A stretch of 64,000 nt of DNA from Dyadobacter chenwenxiniae. Its GTDB lineage: Bacteria > Bacteroidota > Bacteroidia > Cytophagales > Spirosomataceae. The notes under the pieces are model-generated. The model ran no database searches. It was not told the origin of the DNA and saw nothing but the letters and a program-made list of their open reading frames with translations. A program made the position numbers and the translations under genes. This document shows, one piece after another, positions 26,074-34,229 of the stretch (position 1 is the first letter of the stretch; each line of letters begins with the position of its first letter). The stretch covers positions 1,984,001-2,048,000 of the forward strand of contig NZ_CP094997.1 of assembly GCF_022869785.1 (NCBI RefSeq). Reading direction: 5' to 3'.

Positions 26074-27201
26074 TCAGGTCTCTAAAATAAAGCGGTCGGC
26101 CAGGATAGCATTCATTCCTGGTTCGACCCTTTGTTCATGCGGCAGGGTGTAAAATTCGCTGGTGATGCGGATGCCTTTCGTTGTTCTTTCCAAGGATACT
26201 TTCAAAAATCCGTGCTTGTTATCGCAGTAATTTTCCAGGGTAACATTGTTAAAAGCTGCATTATTAGCTGTAAAACGACTATCGGAAGTGGACGCAACGG
26301 GATGGAGCTCATCATAACCACCCCCACCGGCAACGATAAACGGGACCGTTTTCCCATCAAAATAACGCTTCGAAAAACGCTGATAGTTATGGACGTGACC
26401 GCTGAAAACAATGTCGGGCCGTACGCTGGTTTGTTCAAAAACCCCATCGAAAAACTGGATCATCGGCAAGCTTGAACCGTGGTTCACATCCGCAGAATAA
26501 GGTGCGTGGTGAATACAAAGGATTATCGCCTTTTCGGGGCGCTCTGCATCCGCACTCCGCAACTCTTCCATCAGCCATTTGCGCTGATCCGGCGTAATGA
26601 CACCAAACTTGGTAACATTCCCATACATGCCGATAATGCGCGCAACCGGCGTAATAAGGGACCAGAATACATGAGGCTGCGTCATACTTTTTCGTTCCGC
26701 GCCTCCGCTGAAAGCCACAGTTTGCGGCTGCTTGTCACAGAAAACGGCCCGGAACGGATCCAGGCTCTGATAGGAAACGCGACTATCAGGGTTCACGTCG
26801 CTGTCGTGGTTACCCGGGATCGCAAATATAGGGCCGGGATATTTTTGGTAGGGCTCAAAAAACTGCCTTTTGTACTGGCTTGCTTCCCCAAAATTGTAAA
26901 CGATATCGCCCAAATGATACAAAAACATCGGTTCCTTGCCCGTGCCATCCGTTTGCTGATATTGCTTGATCATTTCGGCAACCACAAGCTTTTGAAAATC
27001 GGGATTGCGGACACTTCCCGTATCGCCCAACATATGAAACGCTAGCTTATCACGGTCATTTAATGTTTGAACTTCCTCTAAATCAAAGTGGTAGGGATAC
27101 GTTCCTGTTGGAGCAGGCAATGGCTGGAACTTGTAGGAGTCGTCCGGCTGGTGTTTTTTAATAACCGGTTTGTCGTATTTCTTATTAAGGACTGAATTCA
27201 T
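26074..27201 (-). CDS. Calcineurin-like metallophosphoesterase
   Basis: A 375-residue protein with the complete metallophosphoesterase motif set: L-G-D-T-G near the start, L-G-D-I-V-Y, P-G-N-H-D-S-D, H-H-A-P-Y and S-G-H-V-H-N-Y-Q-R. The arrangement matches purple-acid-phosphatase-like members, binding two metal ions and splitting phosphoesters. No signal peptide is evident. I start at the ATG at 27201 because the 18 upstream codons look unlike related proteins; 27255 remains possible. It ends 4 bp from the convergent PQQ dehydrogenase gene. Confidence 0.85.
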   Translation of the reverse strand: MNSVLNKKYDKPVIKKHQPDDSYKFQPLPAPTGTYPYHFDLEEVQTLNDRDKLAFHMLGDTGSVRNPDFQKLVVAEMIKQYQQTDGTGKEPMFLYHLGDIVYNFGEASQYKRQFFEPYQKYPGPIFAIPGNHDSDVNPDSRVSYQSLDPFRAVFCDKQPQTVAFSGGAERKSMTQPHVFWSLITPVARIIGMYGNVTKFGVITPDQRKWLMEELRSADAERPEKAIILCIHHAPYSADVNHGSSLPMIQFFDGVFEQTSVRPDIVFSGHVHNYQRFSKRYFDGKTVPFIVAGGGGYDELHPVASTSDSRFTANNAAFNNVTLENYCDNKHGFLKVSLERTTKGIRITSEFYTLPHEQRVEPGMNAILADRFILET

Positions 27202-27319
27202 TAAGTTGCGAATAACTGAACGTTCTAAATGTGCACCGCTGTAAGGCAAATGCACATTTTCACAACGGGTGTCCGCGTGTTTTGGTTCTGATTTGTCCTA
27301 ATCATTTACAGGCTGGAAC

Positions 27320-29563
27320 CTATAATTTCATTGCCTTCAAACGCAAGCTGTTCCCCACAACCGACACCGAACTCAGGGCCATAGCCGCGCCTGCGAGCAT
27401 TGGATCGAGCAGGAATCCATTCACGGCATAGAGCACCCCGGCAGCGACCGGAATGCCGATCAGGTTATAGATGAATGCCCAGAAAAGGTTCTGTCTGATC
27501 GTCTTAACCGTTTTTGCGGACAAGTTTAATGCCTTCGGAATCATGTTCAGATCTGAGGTGATCAGGGTCATCTTGGCAACATCCATGGCGATGTCCGAGC
27601 CTTTTCCCATTGCGATGCTTACATCGGCCTGCGCCAGAGCGTGGCTATCATTGATCCCGTCACCCACCATCGCCACGATCTTGCCTTCTGCCTGCAGTTG
27701 CTTTACAAAAGCGGCTTTTTCGGAAGGCATAACCTCTGCTTTGTAGTGACGTAAACCAACCTGCCCGGCCACCGCGGCAGCCGTCTGCCGGTTATCACCG
27801 GTCAGCATATAAACTTCAATACCCATGTGCTGCAACTTTTCTACGGCTTGCTTAGACGTGGTTTTAATTTTGTCTGCGATAGCAATGATCGCGAGCACAT
27901 TGGTGTTATCAGCAAAATAAATAACCGTCTGCGCTTCCTGTTGCCATTTTTCCGCCAACGCGACGAGCTCACTGCTGATCGCCACAGCGCCTTCCGAAAT
28001 CAGGGTTTTGTTCCCCACGAAATAATCAGCACCATTACACACGGCCCGCACACCCTGGCCGGTAACGCTGTCAAACGATTGCAAAGAAGCTTTTTGAACA
28101 TTCTCCTTTTTCAAACGGTTGACAACAGCTTCGGCCAGCGGGTGTTCCGAGCGCGATTCCATGGCTAATAAAACTTGTTCGGAAAATGTCTGGTCCTGGA
28201 TCTCCTTTTCCCAAACGATCTGCGTAACCGCTGGCTTCCCTTCCGTGATTGTTCCGGTTTTATCCAGGATGATGGCGTTCACCTTATGCGCGAGTTCCAG
28301 ACTCTCCGCATCTTTGATCAATATATTATTTTCTGCCCCCTTCCCTACTCCAACCATGATGGCGGTTGGCGTTGCGAGACCGAGTGCGCAGGGACAAGCA
28401 ATCACCAGCACAGTAACGGACGTCATCAATGCGTGCGTAAAAGCGTTTTCGCCTCCTAAAAGCATCCATCCGATGAACGTCAGGATCGCAATCCCAATGA
28501 CTACGGGGACGAAAATCCCGGCTATTTTATCAACCAGTTTTTGAACCGGTGCCTTACTTCCCTGCGCCTGTTGCACCATTTTGATGATTTGCGCCAAAAT
28601 GGTGTCTCCTCCTACTTTTTCGGCTACAAAAACAAAGCTGCCTTTTTGATTAATCGTACCGGCAAACACCTGCTCACCTTGCTTTTTTTCCACGGCCACC
28701 GGCTCCCCGCTGATCATACTTTCATCCACAAAGGAGCTTCCTTCTGTTGTAACGCCGTCCACAGGAATTTTTTCGCCGGGCTTGATGACAATGCTGTCGC
28801 CCACTTTTACATCGGCAACAGGGATCCCGGATTCAAGGCCATCACGGATAACGGTAACCGTTTTAGGCTGTAAGCCCATCAATTTTTTCAGTGCAGACGA
28901 TGTATTTGACTTCGCCTTTTCCTCCATGAGCTTTCCCAGCAAAATAAATGCAATAACAACCGCAGCGGCCTCGAAATACACATGTGCGTGCAATCCCCGC
29001 GCATGCCAGAACTCAGGATAAATAGTGTTGAAGGCACTAAAAAGGAAGGCTATGCCCGTACTCAATGCAACGAGCGTATCCATATTTGCCCTTCCATGCC
29101 GGGCTTGCTTGAATGCATTAACAAAAAACGTGCGGCCCAGCATGAAGACAACCGGCGCTGCTAGCGCCATCATGATCCAGTTTCCATATGGCAGCGCGCG
29201 CGCCGAGCCTTCCATGAAAAACATACCAATGATGACAATTGGCAACGAAAGCAGCGATGCCAGGATCGTCCGTTTTTTCAGCTCATTGTAATGCTTCGAT
29301 TGCGCGTCTTGCTGCACCTGGTGCGGATCTTCCACATCCACAACCAGATCATAACCAATCGCACGGACTGCATTTTGAAGTTCAGTAGTGGTTACCGAAT
29401 CATCATAATCGGCCCAGGCAGTCTGTGTTGCGTAATTTACACCCGCGTCGTGCACGCCATTAACGGATTTCAGCGTGCTTTCAACGCTCACCGCACATGC
29501 GGCGCATGACATGCCTAACACCGGAAATGTTTGTTTTATATGATTTTCAAATGTCGTTTCCAT
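27320..29563 (-). CDS. copA: Copper-translocating P1B-type ATPase
   Basis: A 747-residue copper-exporting ATPase with one N-terminal heavy-metal domain (G-M-S-C-A-A-C), eight predicted helices, the metal-channel motif C-P-C in A-C-P-C-A-L-G-L-A-T-P, the phosphorylation site D-K-T-G-T, S-E-H-P-L-A and the hinge M-V-G-D-G-I-N-D-S. The last helix shows the M-x2-S-S pattern of Cu+ pumps (M-A-L-S-S-V-S-V-V-G-N-S). An ATG four codons upstream (29575) is possible, but a -7-like TACATTTG lies only 5 nt before it, so I favour 29563, which has an A/G-rich AAAAGAGAG ahead. No regulator or copper chaperone is adjacent. Confidence 0.93.
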   Translation of the reverse strand: METTFENHIKQTFPVLGMSCAACAVSVESTLKSVNGVHDAGVNYATQTAWADYDDSVTTTELQNAVRAIGYDLVVDVEDPHQVQQDAQSKHYNELKKRTILASLLSLPIVIIGMFFMEGSARALPYGNWIMMALAAPVVFMLGRTFFVNAFKQARHGRANMDTLVALSTGIAFLFSAFNTIYPEFWHARGLHAHVYFEAAAVVIAFILLGKLMEEKAKSNTSSALKKLMGLQPKTVTVIRDGLESGIPVADVKVGDSIVIKPGEKIPVDGVTTEGSSFVDESMISGEPVAVEKKQGEQVFAGTINQKGSFVFVAEKVGGDTILAQIIKMVQQAQGSKAPVQKLVDKIAGIFVPVVIGIAILTFIGWMLLGGENAFTHALMTSVTVLVIACPCALGLATPTAIMVGVGKGAENNILIKDAESLELAHKVNAIILDKTGTITEGKPAVTQIVWEKEIQDQTFSEQVLLAMESRSEHPLAEAVVNRLKKENVQKASLQSFDSVTGQGVRAVCNGADYFVGNKTLISEGAVAISSELVALAEKWQQEAQTVIYFADNTNVLAIIAIADKIKTTSKQAVEKLQHMGIEVYMLTGDNRQTAAAVAGQVGLRHYKAEVMPSEKAAFVKQLQAEGKIVAMVGDGINDSHALAQADVSIAMGKGSDIAMDVAKMTLITSDLNMIPKALNLSAKTVKTIRQNLFWAFIYNLIGIPVAAGVLYAVNGFLLDPMLAGAAMALSSVSVVGNSLRLKAMKL

Positions 29564-29580
29564 CTCTCTTTTCATTTGTA

Positions 29581-29588
29581 CAAATGTA
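29581..29588 (-). promoter_or_regulatory. -7 box TACATTTG of copA
   Basis: On the minus strand TACATTTG matches TAnnTTTG. It lies within TGTACATTTGTACA, two self-complementary TGTACA units 2 bp apart (29577-29590), which could be a regulator site. I see no good TTTG at the -33 position. Confidence 0.4.
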
Positions 29589-29747
29589 CAGCCGCCCGCT
29601 CCTTAGCGTCTTACACAATTCAGGTGGTGCTTTGTATAATTATTGAGGCATGCGCTTTTCCGTAACATTACGCTTTGAAAAGTTGCGTTGATGGACCCAT
29701 TATTTACAATTAATTACACAATACAAAGGTCTTAATACATGGCAATG

Positions 29748-30479
29748 CTATTTTTTTGACCTGATATCCAGATTGTGGAACACAAAAACACGCAGCACGT
29801 TGTTGCTGTTAAAATGGTTTCCGGAAGGAAGTTGCTGGAACTGGTTCATGTAACCGACTTGCAAATTCAGACCCTTTGTAAACTGGTAGCCTAATCCGAC
29901 AAATAAACGGTTCTGGTCAAAGAGATTGTAAGTGATCTGTTTGCCTGCATTGATATGAATCTCGTCATTGAATGCAAAGAACAATGTATTCGGCTCGATG
30001 AAATCGCGGTTCAGCGGTACCATCAGGTTCAGCAAATACCGGAAGCGAAAGTTGAAATTGTAGCCGTCCTGCAATGCATCATTGGCAATTTTACGATTAA
30101 AGCGCTCTTCCACCCTGATCCATTGCTGGGTTTGCAGTCGTTTTTGACGGCTTGTCCAAAGTACTTGTTGCCAAAGTCTGTTTTCAGGCCGAACGGTGTG
30201 CAGGCCAGCAGCAGGATAGCTGCGGGCGTAAGCATAACCAGCAGTAAACCGAAGGTGGTCATTGGCATAATAAGTAATCCCGGGACGAATGATCTGTGTA
30301 GACCAACGATCCAGAAAATCCGTGCGCCGGGCGTGAAGATCCAGCCAGATACCCCATTTATCAGAAATCCTGGTCTGGTTAAAATAGCCCAGCCAAACAC
30401 CACTATGTTTGTTGACCTGTTTTTGGCCCAGGGATGGAATAGAAAAAAGGACAAATAGTATTAAAATAACGCGCTTCAT
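29748..30479 (-). CDS. DUF2490 family outer-membrane-type protein
   Basis: A 243-residue secreted protein with a signal peptide (M-K-R-V-I-L-I-L-F-V-L-F-S-I-P-S-L-G) and the DUF2490 pattern: G-V-W-L-G-Y-F-N-Q-T-R at the start, many aromatic beta-strands (W-L-D-L-H-A-R-R, F-T-A-G-Y-A-Y), N-R-L-W-Q-Q-V-L-W and G-L-N-L-Q-V-G-Y-M-N-Q at the end. Likely a 12-strand outer-membrane barrel without a known role. It follows the chromate transporter gene after 20 bp on the same strand, so they probably form one operon. Confidence 0.85.
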   Translation of the reverse strand: MKRVILILFVLFSIPSLGQKQVNKHSGVWLGYFNQTRISDKWGIWLDLHARRTDFLDRWSTQIIRPGITYYANDHLRFTAGYAYARSYPAAGLHTVRPENRLWQQVLWTSRQKRLQTQQWIRVEERFNRKIANDALQDGYNFNFRFRYLLNLMVPLNRDFIEPNTLFFAFNDEIHINAGKQITYNLFDQNRLFVGLGYQFTKGLNLQVGYMNQFQQLPSGNHFNSNNVLRVFVFHNLDIRSKK

Positions 30480-30499
30480 AAGGTCAGGTAAAATTATAT

Positions 30500-31696
30500 T
30501 TATAGATAAGTTTTAATGCAAAAGCCAACAATGGCAGCCGCGAGGATGATGTAAGGTTCTTGTAATTTTTTTATATAAATCAATGAAAGAATGGTCGTTA
30601 CGGCAATTAGCGCAGATGCGCCATCAACAATGGACCGAGTAGCAATCACGAACACCGATCCAACCAGCGCACCCACTACGGCTGCTGTTATCCCGTCTAC
30701 AAACGCTTTGATACTGGTATTTTTTGAGATCTTTTTGAAGTAGGGCGCAGGCAAGACCGTGAAAACAAAGCATGGGAGAAAAACACCCAGGGCAGCTACG
30801 GCCGCCCCGGCAAAGCCGGAAACCAGAAAACCGATAAAGCCTACTGTGATCACCACCGGACCAGGCGTGATCATTGCGACCGCAACAGAATCCAGGAACT
30901 GCTGCTCGTTGAGCCACCCCATTTCATTCACAACACCGGCTTGTAAAAAAGGGATAATCGCCAGCCCGCTCCCGAATACAAATGCGCCTGCCTCAGTGAA
31001 GAACAGAGCCAGTTTGACAAGCTCGCCGGGCTCGTATTGCCAGAAACCCGTGCCGGCTAAAAGAATGACCGATAAGGAAGTATGCTTTCTTTGAAGCAAT
31101 TTTGGAGGTGCTTTTACTACCATATAAATGAACCCGAGAAGGATGAAAAGCCACACTTCCTCTCGCTGCGTGATGGCGGTAACGATTGCCATTGTCAAAA
31201 AAAAGATCCACAGAACCCACCTGCTTTTAATTGCTTCCGGCTCAATCTTACTGATTGACTTAATGGTCAGCTTGTAGCAACTCAGCGAGATAATGCCGAT
31301 CACCGCAGAGCCGACACCGTAAAACACCGACTGCATCCAGGGAAGCCCGCCGTAGACCTTGTAAGCCATACCCAGCAAAACAACCATTATAAAGGATGGG
31401 AGCACAAATGCCAGCCCGGTAAGCGTTGCTCCCCAAACTCCATAATGCACATAGCCAAGATAAATGCCCAGCTGGGCTGCCAGCGGGCCCGGGGCAAGTT
31501 GCGCGAGCGCCAGGCCTTCGCGGTATTCATCCTCACTGATCCACTTTTTGTCTTCCACCAGGTCCCGGTGCATGTAGCCGATCAGGGCTACCGGACCGCC
31601 AAATCCCAATGTGCCGAGTTTTAAAAAGTATTGGGTCAGGGCAGATATTGTGTAAACAGGCGGCAAATCTTTTATTCTGATATTTTCGTTGGTCAT
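30500..31696 (-). CDS. chrA: Chromate transporter ChrA (CHR family)
   Basis: A 398-residue membrane protein made of two homologous CHR domains. The signature F-L-K-L-G-T-L-G-F-G-G-P-V-A-L-I-G-Y-M is at 24-42, and the second half has F-T-E-A-G-A-F-V-F-G-S-G-L-A-I-I-P. L-A-Q-L-A-P-G-P-L-A-A-Q-L-G and M-I-T-P-G-P-V-V-I-T are the paired P-G-P motifs. The family exports chromate and possibly sulfate-like anions. Its ATG overlaps the stop of the AraC-relic frame (ATGA at 31693-31696), a vestige of translational coupling. Confidence 0.9.
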   Translation of the reverse strand: MTNENIRIKDLPPVYTISALTQYFLKLGTLGFGGPVALIGYMHRDLVEDKKWISEDEYREGLALAQLAPGPLAAQLGIYLGYVHYGVWGATLTGLAFVLPSFIMVVLLGMAYKVYGGLPWMQSVFYGVGSAVIGIISLSCYKLTIKSISKIEPEAIKSRWVLWIFFLTMAIVTAITQREEVWLFILLGFIYMVVKAPPKLLQRKHTSLSVILLAGTGFWQYEPGELVKLALFFTEAGAFVFGSGLAIIPFLQAGVVNEMGWLNEQQFLDSVAVAMITPGPVVITVGFIGFLVSGFAGAAVAALGVFLPCFVFTVLPAPYFKKISKNTSIKAFVDGITAAVVGALVGSVFVIATRSIVDGASALIAVTTILSLIYIKKLQEPYIILAAAIVGFCIKTYL

Positions 31697-31799
31697 GTTG
31701 CTGACTTGCGATTAAGATGCAATACTAGCAGCTGCAACATCCAAAGGATAGAATGAAAATGACTGATTTGTATGAGGATTACTTTTTCGGGCAAATTTT

Positions 31800-31968
31800 T
31801 TTGACAATGTAACGCATTTGGACTAGTAGGAGCTTTAAAGATCCTGCTAAAATGGCTCTGGTCTGAAAAGCCGGTCAGGTGGGCAATGTGTGATAAAGTA
31901 TGATCTGGATATGCATGTGGTGGGTGTATTTTGGAGTGAAGACCCGTTATTGTCAGAACTCGTTTTAG
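31800..31968 (-). pseudogene. C-terminal relic of an AraC-family regulator
   Basis: The minus-strand frame shows L-S-H-I-A-H-L-T-G-F-S-D-Q-S-H-F-S-R-I-F-K, the second helix-turn-helix of an AraC-type activator. The region that should follow is shifted, and the whole N-terminal two-thirds of the gene is missing: the L,D-transpeptidase gene ends at 31970, immediately upstream. The open frame continues to a stop overlapping the chrA ATG, so the regulator was probably the first gene of the chrA operon. Confidence 0.6.
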
Positions 31969-31969
31969 T

Positions 31970-33601
31970 CTATTCCAGTGACGCGAAAAGCCTTTCAGCC
32001 ATTTTTTGATCATGCCCATAAATATCCTTTCGGAAATTAAGTTTGCCTGTATGATCCACCCAGGCGGTAAAGTAACCAATGAAGACGGGTATTTCGTTGC
32101 TGCCACGGAGCCGCACGTATTTTTCTTTACCGCTATTCATGGCAGCGGTTATTTTGCTGGTCGTCCAGGTTGAATCCCTGCGAAGCAAAAATTCGGCTAG
32201 TTTCTTCGGCTCAGACAGTCGAATACATCCATGACTGAATGCACGCTGCGATTCAGCAAACAGATTTTTCGACGGAGTATCATGCAGATAAATGTTGTAA
32301 CTGTTGGGAAACAGGAACTTCACCAGCCCTAACGAATTGGACTTACCAGGTTTTTGGCGCACGCTATTGCCATTCCATTCCATATTATGCCGGGCCAGGT
32401 AGTTTTTGTTTCGTTTGATCCCGGGCAAAATTTCGTTTTTCAGGATGCTCGCTGGCACATTCCAATACGGACTGAATACAATCTGATTCAACTTCCCGGA
32501 AAAGATCACAGTGCTGTGAACCTGTGAGCCCACCACGGCATTCATACTGAATGCAAGCTTTCCTTTTTCATACATATGCAGCTTGAATTCGGGAATGTTT
32601 ACCAGTATATAATCTGTTGCGGGAGCTGCCGGAACCCAACGTATCCGTTCCATATTGATAAGCATTTGCCGGATTCTTTCGCGCACGGGCACATTAAGTT
32701 CTTTCAAAAACGCCGCGCCAATCTCCCCGGATGTTTTTAACCCCATTCGGGTTTGAAACGATCGTGCGCCATTCAAAAGCGTGGAATCGAAAATATTGGT
32801 TGAATCGCCCGGTTCCAGGTCTTTAAGCAGTGCCAGGCGTCTTTTAATCTCGGAAATTGTTGTGGATGAATCGCCTAACCGTAGCGTTTTCGCTGAATGC
32901 AAGGCCGTCCAGTCTTCGTTCACAAGCGGATGATAAATTTTGAGTTGCTCTTTGAGCAGATTATACTGCGTATTCACGGGCTCGTAGGAGGCCAGATTTT
33001 CTCCTTTGTTTTTTAGCAAGGAATCCAAAAATTCGGCTGGATTGACCTTTTTGCGAGGAATAAACCAGTCAAGTTCCTGAATGTTAATGCTTCTGTCGCC
33101 CGAATATGCTTTCTGGGTATACCTGAAAAAATGTTCCGTCAATGCCAGTTCTGTGTTAACTACAAGCGGATCTGTCGGGATAATACGCTTCCGCAGTTCG
33201 AGAGAATCAATGTTAGCCATAAGCAATGGGTCGTAGAGCGAACTGTCACCGGAAACATAGATGTAGTCATTTTGCAGACTCAGAAATGTGTGCACAAACT
33301 CGGCCATCCCATCAGGGAAAAACCAGGAGAACTGGTAGTTTCGCCGGTTATAAAAGTTCTGTATTTTATTGACAAGGCTATCGTTCGTGCTACGCTCCTT
33401 CACAAAGCGGGCCAATGTCGTTGTGTCAATAAAAAGTTTGGTAAAAGAATTTTCGACCTTGATTGTGGTATCTCTTTTCGCAACTGCGGGCCGCTGTTTC
33501 TCCTCCCTTGTCTGACAAGAAGCCAGCAGCATAACCATAATCGCAAAAACGAATGAAGCGCATATACGACTTACCGAATGTATTGAAATCACGTGCCGCA
33601 T
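31970..33601 (-). CDS. L,D-transpeptidase (YkuD/YcbB-like), lipoprotein
   Basis: A 543-residue peptidoglycan cross-linking enzyme. A lipoprotein signal ends in L-A-S-C (Cys29). A scaffold and peptidoglycan-binding-like helix bundle fills about 40-310 (R-L-G-D-S-S-T-T-I-S-E-I-K-R-R-L around 243; F-Q-T-R-M-G-L near 283). The catalytic YkuD domain spans about 320-500 with S-H-G-C-I-R-L, giving the nucleophilic Cys, and W-N-V-P-A-S-I. This is the large YcbB-type enzyme of Gram-negative envelopes that makes 3-3 cross-links. The stop at 31970 abuts the AraC relic. Confidence 0.92.
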   Translation of the reverse strand: MRHVISIHSVSRICASFVFAIMVMLLASCQTREEKQRPAVAKRDTTIKVENSFTKLFIDTTTLARFVKERSTNDSLVNKIQNFYNRRNYQFSWFFPDGMAEFVHTFLSLQNDYIYVSGDSSLYDPLLMANIDSLELRKRIIPTDPLVVNTELALTEHFFRYTQKAYSGDRSINIQELDWFIPRKKVNPAEFLDSLLKNKGENLASYEPVNTQYNLLKEQLKIYHPLVNEDWTALHSAKTLRLGDSSTTISEIKRRLALLKDLEPGDSTNIFDSTLLNGARSFQTRMGLKTSGEIGAAFLKELNVPVRERIRQMLINMERIRWVPAAPATDYILVNIPEFKLHMYEKGKLAFSMNAVVGSQVHSTVIFSGKLNQIVFSPYWNVPASILKNEILPGIKRNKNYLARHNMEWNGNSVRQKPGKSNSLGLVKFLFPNSYNIYLHDTPSKNLFAESQRAFSHGCIRLSEPKKLAEFLLRRDSTWTTSKITAAMNSGKEKYVRLRGSNEIPVFIGYFTAWVDHTGKLNFRKDIYGHDQKMAERLFASLE

Positions 33602-33754
33602 ATATATTTAATTTCTTTTGTTCACTTGTATATTTTGTCATTTGTCCACCACTGTGCACCGCTAAGTAAGCATGCTGAAATCGCTTGGCTCGGCATGACC
33701 ATCTCGCCCATTAAAAAAGATAGTGGTAGCACAACCCTTGTTATCGCCGGTATA

Positions 33755-34183
33755 TTATTGCGGATATAATGCCGTAAAATCGCCTGCATGTTCGCAAATT
33801 TCAGTCATTACAGCTTTGATTTCTTGTATATCCATTGGCTTTAGAGTGAATCCGCTTGCTTTCAAACGGAAGCTCTCCTCGCGAAATTCTGCCTGATCGC
33901 GGTTGGTCATCATGATTACAGGCACAGTCTGCCAGTGATCATGATCCTTTAATCTTAACAGTGTCTGAAAGCCGTTTAGCTTTGGCATATCAATGTCCAG
34001 TAAAATAACCCGGGGCAAAACCGGATCTTGATCCTCTGGCAAATCTAGACTATCAGCAAGTTCAGAACCATCGGCAAAGAACTGCACCTGATGCTGCGGT
34101 AAGAAAAATTTAAAGACCTGCCCAACAAGAAAGCGGTAATCCGCATCGTCATCTACCAAAAAGACCAAGTGTGAGTTTGACAT
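33755..34183 (-). CDS. Single-domain response regulator (CheY-like)
   Basis: A 142-residue receiver without output domain: D11-D12-D13 acidic cluster, phospho-acceptor D63 in V-I-L-L-D-I-D-M-P-K-L, T in M-M-T-N-R and K in T-L-K-P-M. It is the last gene of the operon cheB, CheB-CheR-PAS-kinase, receiver, 46 bp after the kinase. It is the likely phosphotransfer acceptor of that kinase, whose own C-terminus carries no receiver. Confidence 0.9.
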   Translation of the reverse strand: MSNSHLVFLVDDDADYRFLVGQVFKFFLPQHQVQFFADGSELADSLDLPEDQDPVLPRVILLDIDMPKLNGFQTLLRLKDHDHWQTVPVIMMTNRDQAEFREESFRLKASGFTLKPMDIQEIKAVMTEICEHAGDFTALYPQ

Positions 34184-34229
34184 TTGTAATATATTATAGT
34201 GTAGTGGACAATCCCATCTTTGTCATCTA

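Noticed and set aside
33602..33754. Search for a mobile element or attachment site between the L,D-transpeptidase and the receiver gene
   Set aside because: No repeat, integrase or tRNA-like sequence is visible there.
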